Of a DNA stretch of 64,000 nt, positions 55,663 to 64,000 are shown piece after piece. A program made the position numbers and the translations under genes. This DNA comes from CAJXVA01 sp963761755. GTDB lineage: Bacteria > Myxococcota_A > Polyangia > Nannocystales > Nannocystaceae. Each line of letters opens with the position of its first letter. Within the stretch, counting starts at the first letter, position 1. The notes below the pieces were generated by a model, which saw only the letters and a list, made by a program, of their open reading frames with translations, ran no database searches and was not told the DNA's origin. The stretch is taken from contig CAVXIC010000008.1 of NCBI GenBank assembly GCA_963761755.1, positions 744,001 to 808,000 on the forward strand. Direction: 5' to 3'.

Positions 55663-57154
55663 GGAGGGGCGAGCGGGAGAACGGCGACCGCGCCGGGCCC
55701 ACCACCGCGCCCGCCGCCGCCGTCCCCGCGGCGAACTCCCCCTCGAGGCCCAACCCGGGCAGGCTCAGCCGGCAGGCGAAGTGCATCGCCTTGAGCCCGC
55801 TGGCGGTGGGCAGCACGCCGACGCCCAGGTTCGGGGGACGTGCGACCGCGTACAGCGGGTCCATGGCATGCATCACCGTCGCCCGCTCACTCACCGAAGC
55901 GCCCCGAGCGTCGGTGAGCCGGCGGCCGTCGTGCGGAGAGTGCATCCAGCGGACGTGATCGTGGCAGAAGGGCAGCACGCCGCGGGCATCGAGCGCATCG
56001 AGCAGGCGCTCGCGCAGCCCGTCCGTGGACGCCTGCGGGGGCAGGACGTGGCAAATCGAGACGAGCCTGGACTCCTCGGTCTCGCCCGGCCGCACCCGCA
56101 GATAGGTGTTGCCCACCGGATCGTCGGCATCGCCCTCGGGCAGACAGATCGCCAGCGCTTCGAGGGCCGGCGAGAGGCCGCGCGTCGAGATGTCGACGTG
56201 CATCACGTAGCGCTGCGCGGACAGGCGGACGCTCTGGAGGGTCTCGAGCAGCGCCTTGGGCAGCAGCTCCGGCAGCAAGGGACCCTGCAGCAGCCGCAGC
56301 GGGTCCGTGGCGACGATGAGGTGGTCGCAGCCGTAGCGATCGCGCTTGCCCAGCAAGCTGACGCCGACGACCTTGCCGCGCTTGACCAGCAGCTCCGCGA
56401 CCCGGAGGTCTCGCTTGACCTCGCCGGAGTGCAGCTCGATTCGCTGCAAGAGCAGGGTCCGGACCGCCGCCTCACCTCCGGGCATGTCCTCGGGCCCGCG
56501 GTGCCACAGCCCCATCAGGCGGAGGCTGGCGGCCTTGCCCAGCTGGCTGGGGTGGAGGTGCTGCAGCCAGCCGGCCGTGGCCGAGGCGACCCGCCGCAGC
56601 TCGTGGTCGGCCGGCAGGGGCGGCATGTCGTCGATCTCCGCGGTGGGCAGCTGGTCCTCGACCCGAGCCATGAAGCGCCGGCCCCAGAACCCTCCGCCGA
56701 CCAGGGCGTTGTCGGATCCCAGCACCGGGTCGAGCACCTCGTCGGTCGCGACCGCCCATCGCTGCGCCATGTCCCACGCCGCGGCGGCCTGGGGATCGTC
56801 AGGCCAGACGCGGGTGGCCTCCCCGGGCAGGTTGGCCGCCCCGGGCGCGAGGTCGAGCCGCCCGTGCGGCAACACGACGTGGACGCGGTGGTCCAGCGGC
56901 GCGTGCTGGCGCCGCACCTGCTGGGCGAGTCCGAGTTCGGTCCAGACGCGGCCGGTCGGAGGGGTCGCCATGTGCACGACGGGCGCGACCCGCAGTGGCA
57001 GCGTCTTGCCCGAGCCCTTGTACATGCCGTCGGCCGCGCCCTGCGGGATCACCAGGACACGCTTGCCCCGACGCGCCACCAGGGCGGCCGCGACCAGCCC
57101 GGCGATGTCGCTGCCCAGGACGATGAGATCGTAGTGATTGGTGGTCGTGGCCAC
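55649..57154 (-). CDS. FAD-dependent oxidoreductase, phytoene-dehydrogenase-like
   Basis: The 501-residue protein begins HYDLIVLGSDIAGLVAAALVARRGKRVLVI, a dinucleotide-binding fold (GxDxAG, with Asp in the usual second Gly position). A later block, LAICLPEGDADDPV, and a C-terminal VAARP-type end (LYAVARPPNLGVGVLP then AGTAAAGAVVGPA) follow the amine-oxidase/carotenoid-desaturase layout. The substrate is unknown; no carotenoid genes are nearby. Cotranscribed with purM, whose stop lies 3 bp before its start. Confidence 0.78.
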   Translation of the reverse strand: MATTTNHYDLIVLGSDIAGLVAAALVARRGKRVLVIPQGAADGMYKGSGKTLPLRVAPVVHMATPPTGRVWTELGLAQQVRRQHAPLDHRVHVVLPHGRLDLAPGAANLPGEATRVWPDDPQAAAAWDMAQRWAVATDEVLDPVLGSDNALVGGGFWGRRFMARVEDQLPTAEIDDMPPLPADHELRRVASATAGWLQHLHPSQLGKAASLRLMGLWHRGPEDMPGGEAAVRTLLLQRIELHSGEVKRDLRVAELLVKRGKVVGVSLLGKRDRYGCDHLIVATDPLRLLQGPLLPELLPKALLETLQSVRLSAQRYVMHVDISTRGLSPALEALAICLPEGDADDPVGNTYLRVRPGETEESRLVSICHVLPPQASTDGLRERLLDALDARGVLPFCHDHVRWMHSPHDGRRLTDARGASVSERATVMHAMDPLYAVARPPNLGVGVLPTASGLKAMHFACRLSLPGLGLEGEFAAGTAAAGAVVGPARSPFSRSPLLSRA

Positions 57155-57157
57155 GGG

Positions 57158-58210
57158 CTACTCGACGAAGCGTACCGAGGCCGGGCCCTCGGAGGCGACC
57201 ACCTCACCCAAACGAACCACCTGCTCGCCCGTACCCTGCAGCGCGGCGCTCACCCGCGAGGCCGCGCCGGGGTCGACGAAGACGATCATCCCGACCCCGC
57301 CGTTGAAGGTCCGGCGCATCTCGAGGGGATCGACGCCCTGGGCTGCGATGGCCTCGAAGACCGGCAGCGGCGGCACGGCCGAGAGATCGAGCACCGCCGC
57401 GGTCCGCTCGGGCAGGGCCCGCGGAGGGTTCTCGACCAGGCCGCCCCCGGTGATGTGGGCGGCGGACCGGACGCCCCCGACCGCGAGCGCCGCGGCCATC
57501 GCCTTGACGTAGATCCGGGTGGGCGTGAGCAGCACGTCGGCGACGGAGGCGTCCGTCCCGGGGAACGTATCCTCCAAGGAGAGGGCCCCATGGTCGGGGT
57601 CGAGCAGCGCTCGACGAGCCAAACTATAGCCGTTGGAGTGGAGGCCCGAGGACAGGACCCCCAGGGCGACGTCGCCCGGACGGACCGAGCCCCGATCGAG
57701 GCGCGCGTCCTTGTCGACCACCCCGACCGCGAACGCGGCCAGGTCGTAGTGCCCCGGCGCGTACATCCCGGGCAGCTCGGCCGTCTCCCCGCCGAGCAGG
57801 GCCGCGCCGCTCTGGCGGCACCCATCGGCGATGCCTGCGACGATCGACTCCACGATCCCCGGCTCCAGCGCGCCGGTGGCAATGTAGTCGAGCAGGAACA
57901 GCGGCCTCGCGCCGGTGCACAGCAGGTCGTTGACGTTCATCGCCACCAGGTCGATGCCGACGGTGTCGTGTACGCCCGCTGCGATCGCCACCAGCAGCTT
58001 GGTGCCCACCCCGTCCGCACACGAGACCAGCACCGGCGTCGCCATGCCGCCGGGCAGTCCGATCATGCCGGCGAAGCCGCCAATGTCGTCGATCTGCTCG
58101 GGGCGACGGGTGGAGGCGACCAGTGATCGGATGCGGCGGACCGCCTCATTGCCGGCGTCGATGTCCACGCCCGCGTCCCGGTACGACAAGCCCTTAGGGG
58201 TCTGCGCCAT
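57158..58210 (-). CDS. purM: Phosphoribosylformylglycinamidine cyclo-ligase
   Basis: PurM closes the imidazole ring in purine synthesis, forming AIR with ATP. The 350-residue protein starts MAQTPKGLSYRDAGVDIDAG and shows VSCADGVGTKL, GIDLVAMNVNDLLCTGARPLF, AALLGGETAELPGMY, LSSGLHSNGYSLAR, HITGGGLVENPPR and MRRTFNGGVGMIV, all in family order. ATG 58210 is clear. It is the first gene of a two-gene unit with an FAD oxidoreductase. Confidence 0.95.
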   Translation of the reverse strand: MAQTPKGLSYRDAGVDIDAGNEAVRRIRSLVASTRRPEQIDDIGGFAGMIGLPGGMATPVLVSCADGVGTKLLVAIAAGVHDTVGIDLVAMNVNDLLCTGARPLFLLDYIATGALEPGIVESIVAGIADGCRQSGAALLGGETAELPGMYAPGHYDLAAFAVGVVDKDARLDRGSVRPGDVALGVLSSGLHSNGYSLARRALLDPDHGALSLEDTFPGTDASVADVLLTPTRIYVKAMAAALAVGGVRSAAHITGGGLVENPPRALPERTAAVLDLSAVPPLPVFEAIAAQGVDPLEMRRTFNGGVGMIVFVDPGAASRVSAALQGTGEQVVRLGEVVASEGPASVRFVE

Positions 58211-58327
58211 GCGTCCCGGCCTACCAGGGTGGCCGCGCGGTGTCGATGGTCCTGCGGCGTTGAACCCGCGAGAGCCCCCGCACGGACGCCCCGGCCAGGG
58301 GATGGCCCGCCGCGGGTTGGTGGTGGT

Positions 58328-59224
<897 letters not shown>

Positions 59225-59266
59225 TCACCTCCACCACGCCATCGACGGACCCGGAGACGAGCTGCG

Positions 59267-60445
59267 GTGACCTACGACGCCCTCTTTGCGCGACGGACCC
59301 TGGGCGTTCGGCCAGGGCTGGTGGCGGTCCGGGGTGTCTTCGAAGCCCTCGGGTCGCCGGCGGGGGCTGTGCCCGCGCTGCACGTGGTGGGCACCAACGG
59401 GAAGGGGTCCATCGCTGCGATGGCCGAGCACGTGCTGCGTCGGCGGGGTCACCGAACCGGTCTGTTCACCAGCCCGCACCTGCAGAGGGTGACCGAGCGG
59501 GTCCGCATCGATGGTGACGAGGTCGATGACGCCATCCTCGAGGCCGCGATCAGCTCGGTCCTCAGCGTCGAGGGCGACCCGGGCGATCGCGGTCGCGCGC
59601 TGTCCTTCTTCGAGGTCCTGACCCTGGCCGCGATGATGGTGTTCGAGCAGTCGGGCGTCGACATGCTCGTGGTCGAGGCCGGCCTGGGCGGACGACTGGA
59701 CAGCACGCGGCTGGTCGACGCCCAGGCGGTCGCGATGGCCCGGATCGATCTGGATCACCAGGCCTACCTCGGCGACACGCTGACCCAGATCGCCGCCGAG
59801 AAGGCCGGCGTGTTTCGCGACCGGGTGCCCGTGTTCTCGGTGCAGCAAGACCCGATGGTCTGGGCGGTGCTGGAGCGCGCCGCCTGGGACACCCCTTGTC
59901 CGCTCCGTCGTCCCGATCCGATCGATGCGCCGCTGCCCGGTGAGCATCAGCGGCACAACGCCGCGGTGGCCCTGGCCGCGGCGATGCACCTGGATCGCCG
60001 CGTGCTCCCCGATCTCCTCGATGGGGCGTCGTGGCCGGGCCGGCTGGAGCGGCGAGAGGCGGGCCGGGGGGAGTGGATCCTCGATGTCGCGCACAACCCC
60101 GCCTCGATGCAGGCGCTGGCCCGGTCGCTCCGGGCCATGCCGCCGGCGGCGACGCTGGTGGTGGTTGCCGCCTCGCCGGACAAGGACAAGGTCTCGATGG
60201 CCGAGGCCCTTGGGGGGATCGGCACGGTCTGGACGCTGCGGGACGAGGGGTTGGGCGTCGTGGAGCTGCCCAATGCGGACCGGGTGTTCGGCACCGTGGG
60301 CGATCCGGCGTTGGGGCCGGCCCTCGCAGCCCACGCGGAGCAGGGCGGTCGGGTCGTCGTGTGCGGTTCGCACCGGCTGGTGGGGGCGGCGCTGGGCTCG
60401 TGGCTGGGCGAGGGCGGGGAGCCCGACCCGAGCGATCCGCGCTAG
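59267..60445 (+). CDS. folC: Folylpolyglutamate synthase / dihydrofolate synthase
   Basis: FolC adds glutamate to dihydropteroate or folates with ATP. GTG 59267 gives a 392-residue protein with the ATP loop VVGTNGKGSIAA, SPHLQRVTERVRIDG, FFEVLTLAAMMVFEQSGVDMLVVEAGLGGRLD (the second nucleotide/metal region), PLPGEHQRHNAAVALAAA and WPGRLERREAG...WILDVAHNPASM. It lies 42 bp after accD on the same strand and is probably cotranscribed with it. Confidence 0.94.
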   Translation: MTYDALFARRTLGVRPGLVAVRGVFEALGSPAGAVPALHVVGTNGKGSIAAMAEHVLRRRGHRTGLFTSPHLQRVTERVRIDGDEVDDAILEAAISSVLSVEGDPGDRGRALSFFEVLTLAAMMVFEQSGVDMLVVEAGLGGRLDSTRLVDAQAVAMARIDLDHQAYLGDTLTQIAAEKAGVFRDRVPVFSVQQDPMVWAVLERAAWDTPCPLRRPDPIDAPLPGEHQRHNAAVALAAAMHLDRRVLPDLLDGASWPGRLERREAGRGEWILDVAHNPASMQALARSLRAMPPAATLVVVAASPDKDKVSMAEALGGIGTVWTLRDEGLGVVELPNADRVFGTVGDPALGPALAAHAEQGGRVVVCGSHRLVGAALGSWLGEGGEPDPSDPR

Positions 60446-60558
60446 CGCTGCGCGTTGGCGAGCTGGGCTGGCGAGCTGGGCTGGCGCCCGGCGGCGCGCG
60501 TTCAGTGCCGGTCCGCACCAGTTTTGGCCGGCGCTGCTGGGACCGATACACTTGCCCC

Positions 60559-61389
<831 letters not shown>

Positions 61390-61393
61390 CCGA

Positions 61394-62011
61394 TCAGTTC
61401 TCTAGGGCCCCGGCCCGGTCGCGCGCGAGCCTCCAGCCCGCGATGCCCAGGGCGGTGACCCCCGCGGCTGCGCCGACGACCGGGAGCCCGAGCATTGCGG
61501 CGCTGACCGCCACGCCGAGCGCGAGGCCGGTCCAGCGGGATCGGAAGGCGCGCCCCATCCGGTTGTGTCGCGCCAGACCCGCCAGGACCACCGCGAGCTG
61601 CGCCTCCTCCTCGGGAGGGAGAGGCTCTGCTTGAATCCTGGCCGGTAAGTGCCTGTGATTCTGCCATAAAAGGCGGTTCGCAATCCCGTAGAGTCGGCGG
61701 ATCTCATGCCCGGGTGTGGAGGCGCTGTCGAGCAAGACGGGCAGGGCGTGGGTGCGGATCCCAGGCCGATACACGCGGGCCCGGCTCAGTGCGGTGACCG
61801 CTTCTGCCAGCAGACCCCGCGCCTGCTCGGCCCGCCTCCACTTGTCGCCGCGGTCATCGTCTCCTTCGCCCGCGAGCGCCAGCAGGGCCATGCTCAAGGC
61901 GTCGCTCGCGCGCTCCAGATGCGCCTGTGCGCGCGCCCGCAGGTCATCCGCGGGATCCGCGGCGCGATACGAATCGCGAGTGAGCATGGGGAGGTTGCGC
62001 GCAGCAGACAT
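61394..62011 (-). CDS. Protein with helical N-terminal domain and C-terminal membrane hairpin
   Basis: ATG 62011 gives 205 residues; the frame is open upstream, but that part is Arg-rich and unlike protein. An N-terminal helical segment (RAQAHLERASDALSMALLALAG) is followed by a middle part with YGIANRLLWQNHRHLPARIQ and a C-terminal pair of membrane helices (TGLALGVAVSAAMLGLPVVG and GVTALGIAGWRL). No family is recognised. The gene is convergent with the AMIN-like gene (4 bp between ends) and lies downstream of mazG with about 200 bp between. Confidence 0.65.
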   Translation of the reverse strand: MSAARNLPMLTRDSYRAADPADDLRARAQAHLERASDALSMALLALAGEGDDDRGDKWRRAEQARGLLAEAVTALSRARVYRPGIRTHALPVLLDSASTPGHEIRRLYGIANRLLWQNHRHLPARIQAEPLPPEEEAQLAVVLAGLARHNRMGRAFRSRWTGLALGVAVSAAMLGLPVVGAAAGVTALGIAGWRLARDRAGALEN

Positions 62012-62207
62012 CGTGAGCTTCGCAGAGGAGCAGAGACGCACCGGACGGGCAGTGCCTTCCAGCGACAGACGCGTGATCGCGAAGAAGCTTTCACCCGCCC
62101 ATTTCAAAGTAAGGCAACGGACCGAGGTCTGCCAGCCCGTCCGCCCGCGGGCCAACCCGAAGGCCCCCAGGCGCATCTGCGGACATCGAGCGCGAGCGGC
62201 CCGCAGG

Positions 62208-63107
62208 TCAGGCACCGCTGCCGGAGCCGCGCTCGAGCCGTTTGGCGTCCTGCCACCAGGCCTCGAGCTGCGCGAGGCCAGCGGTGGTCGGATCGAGTCC
62301 GGCCTCGTGGCAGGCCCGCATGACGTGGTCGAAGCGTCGATCGAACTTCTCGTTGGCCGCGCGAAGGGCGTCCTCGGCGTCGAGGTTCAGCTTCTGACCC
62401 AGCCGCACGAGCACGAAGAAGAGATCGCCGTACTCGTCCCGCATGGCGTGCGGCTCGCCCAGCGCCCGCGCCTCTTCGAACTCGGCCCACTCCTCGTGGA
62501 ACTTGTCGATCGCCCCCTGAACGTCGGGCCAATCGAAGCCCAGCGCCGCGGCCTTCTCCTGCATCCGACGGGCCCGGGCCAGGGCAGGCAGCGAGGTCGG
62601 AATGGAGGCCAGCGGGCGGGGATGGGAGGGGGCCTCCGGGCGTGCGGGTTGGGCCCGCCGCTCGGCCGCCTTGATGCGCTCCCACTGGGCCTCGACCTGG
62701 GCCGCGGTCACCCCGGGCGCGCCCTGGTCATCCCGTGCGCCGAACACGTGGGGGTGCCGGCGCAGCATCTTGTCGCGGATCCCCGCGATGACGTCGTCCA
62801 GGCTGAACGCTCCCTCCCGCTCTCGGATCGCGCTCTGAAACACGATCTGGAACAGCAGATCCCCCAGCTCGGCGCGATGGGCCATCGGATCGTCCATGGC
62901 CTCGAGCACCTCATAGGTCTCCTCGACCAGGTAGTGCCGCAGGGTGTCGAGGGTTTGCTCCCGATCCCAGGGGCAGCCGTCCTCGGCCAGCAGGCGATCC
63001 ATCACCGCGCGCAGGCCGGGCAAGCCCTCGGGCAGGCCCAGGGCGCGGAAGTCGGGGACCCTCAGCAGGTCGCTGGAGTCCGCGTCAGAGTCTTCGGGGT
63101 CCGCCAC
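62208..63107 (-). CDS. mazG: Nucleoside triphosphate pyrophosphohydrolase MazG
   Basis: MazG hydrolyses NTPs and dNTPs to monophosphates, clearing damaged or excess nucleotides. GTG 63107 gives 299 residues with two MazG helical-bundle domains: CPWDREQTLDTLRHYLVEETYEVLEA and GDLLFQIVFQSAIRERE in the first, and FDWPDVQGAIDKFHEEWAEFEEA and DEYGDLFFVLVRLGQKL in the second. Glu-Glu and Glu-Asp pairs for Mg are in place. The linker between them is Pro/Arg-rich. Only 13 bp separate its start codon from that of the divergent phoH gene. Confidence 0.93.
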   Translation of the reverse strand: MADPEDSDADSSDLLRVPDFRALGLPEGLPGLRAVMDRLLAEDGCPWDREQTLDTLRHYLVEETYEVLEAMDDPMAHRAELGDLLFQIVFQSAIREREGAFSLDDVIAGIRDKMLRRHPHVFGARDDQGAPGVTAAQVEAQWERIKAAERRAQPARPEAPSHPRPLASIPTSLPALARARRMQEKAAALGFDWPDVQGAIDKFHEEWAEFEEARALGEPHAMRDEYGDLFFVLVRLGQKLNLDAEDALRAANEKFDRRFDHVMRACHEAGLDPTTAGLAQLEAWWQDAKRLERGSGSGA

Positions 63108-63120
63108 GTGGTACCGTCCT

Positions 63121-64000
63121 GTGGACCCCCTTACCACGTCCACCGCCCGCACGGGCGCAGTCGAGCCCGCGTTGACCGAACCCACCAAGCTCACCTTCGA
63201 AGATCGCGAACCTCTCCAGCTCATGCTGCAGGCCGTCGGTCGTCACAAGTCCCTGCTCGAGTCCGAGACCGGCTCGTCGGTCCACGTCCGCGGCAACGTC
63301 GTCACGGTCGACGGGGGTCGGGTCGAGCTGGTCGTGAAGCTGCTCAAGCAGCTGTACGCGCTCGCCCAGCAGGGCTCGCCCGTCGACCCCAGCGACGTCC
63401 CCCGGGCGCTCGCGGTGCTCAGCGAGAACGAGGGCGCGAAGCTCGAAGCCGTCTTCGACGACACCGTCGTGGTCAAGCCCAGCGACGGCAAGGCGATCGT
63501 CCCCCGCTCGCTCGCGCAGAAGCGCTACGTCGAGTACATGCGGCGCCACACGCTCACCTTCGGGGTGGGGCCGGCCGGCACCGGGAAGACCTTTCTCGCC
63601 ATGGCGATGGCCGCCCGCGCGCTACTCGATCGGCAGTGCCGACGCATCATCTTGTCGCGTCCAGCGATGGAAGCCGGGGAGAAGCTCGGGTTCCTGCCCG
63701 GCACGCTCGAGGAGAAGATCTCGCCCTACCTCCGGCCGCTGTACGACGCGCTGCACGACATGTTCCCCGCGGACAAGGTCGCGCACATGATGGAGCACGA
63801 GATCATCGAGATCGCGCCGCTCGCGTACATGCGGGGGCGGACGCTCAACGACGCCTTCGTGGTCCTCGACGAGGCCCAGAACACCACGAAAGAGCAGATG
63901 AAGATGTTCTTGACCCGCTTGGGGACGAACACCAAGGTCGTGGTGACCGGGGACCCGACGCAGATCGACCTGCCCGGCAGCGCCCGCAGCGGGCTCGCGC
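63121..64000 (+). CDS. phoH: PhoH-like ATPase (3' end outside window)
   Basis: PhoH/YbeZ proteins are P-loop ATPases linked to RNA metabolism, often near ybeY. GTG 63121 gives VDPLTTSTARTGAVEPALTE; the N-terminal KH-like part is about 20-110 (LQLMLQAVGRHKSLLESETG). The ATPase has Walker A GPAGTGKTFLA, ILSRPAMEAGEKLGFLPGTL, AYMRGRTLNDAFVVLDEAQNTT (Walker B) and VVTGDPTQIDLP. The gene continues past the window end. It diverges from mazG with 13 bp between starts, so no ordinary promoter fits between them. Confidence 0.93.
   Translation, partial: MDPLTTSTARTGAVEPALTEPTKLTFEDREPLQLMLQAVGRHKSLLESETGSSVHVRGNVVTVDGGRVELVVKLLKQLYALAQQGSPVDPSDVPRALAVLSENEGAKLEAVFDDTVVVKPSDGKAIVPRSLAQKRYVEYMRRHTLTFGVGPAGTGKTFLAMAMAARALLDRQCRRIILSRPAMEAGEKLGFLPGTLEEKISPYLRPLYDALHDMFPADKVAHMMEHEIIEIAPLAYMRGRTLNDAFVVLDEAQNTTKEQMKMFLTRLGTNTKVVVTGDPTQIDLPGSARSGLA

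Overview
The window is about 70% GC and almost fully coding, with compact operons, many GTG and TTG starts, several Ser/Thr protein kinases, many secreted lipoproteins with acidic or Thr-rich linkers, and multiheme and Fe-S electron-transfer proteins. This is typical of the Myxococcota. The FG-GAP-type lipoprotein remnant, the ten-cysteine repeat lipoproteins and the kinase-TPR architecture point to the Nannocystales (Plesiocystis/Enhygromyxa/Nannocystis-like). That placement is inferred from protein style; there is no rRNA gene in the window.

Layout. 1-2.4 kb (minus): a kinase-FHA gene followed by two lipoproteins with a ten-cysteine repeat. 2.4-6.9 kb (plus): a VEPA-repeat protein, an NlpC/P60 lipoprotein, an ATP-grasp enzyme, truA and a SpoU methyltransferase, with an 18-bp repeat read in two frames at the truA/SpoU junction. 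7-19.3 kb: an accessory block of lipoproteins (a diheme CXXCH protein, a frameshifted HExxH metallopeptidase, beta-repeat proteins, a decayed FG-GAP-type pseudogene) plus a LysM/peptidoglycan-binding gene next to an unrecognised 937-residue protein. 19.3-25.9 kb: tRNA-Thr(CGT), a signal-peptidase-I-like protein lacking both catalytic residues, thiE-thiG-thiS, a CRP-family regulator, alanine racemase and an aldo/keto reductase. 26-35 kb: an L,D-transpeptidase, a GT-C-like membrane protein, a hairpin-rich inverted-repeat element, a radical SAM enzyme, a TPR/membrane pair and a frameshifted N-formylglutamate amidohydrolase. 35-40.8 kb: a kinase-TPR protein, a lipoprotein gamma-glutamyltransferase and a HAD phosphatase.

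40.8-48.9 kb (plus) is the most striking region. Four genes with overlapping start/stop codons lie between two terminator-like hairpins. They encode a Ser/Thr kinase; a degenerate kinase-like domain fused through one membrane helix to a pentaheme cytochrome c; a double cyclic-nucleotide-binding-like / four-cluster ferredoxin / membrane protein; and a tetraheme / ferredoxin / flavin oxidoreductase. Together they look like a signal-controlled transmembrane electron conduit linking a cytoplasmic pyridine-nucleotide flavoprotein to periplasmic haems.

49-64 kb is mostly housekeeping: a VWA protein, a zinc-ribbon protein, bolA with a CCG-domain Fe-S oxidoreductase, a frameshifted metallophosphoesterase, a single-domain response regulator, an FAD oxidoreductase, purM, accD, folC, an AMIN-like secreted protein, mazG and the start of phoH.

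Three genes are broken in the same way: each lacks one base in a G/C homopolymer. This suggests systematic homopolymer undercalling in the assembly rather than three independent pseudogenes. I see no transposase, integrase, CRISPR array or rRNA.
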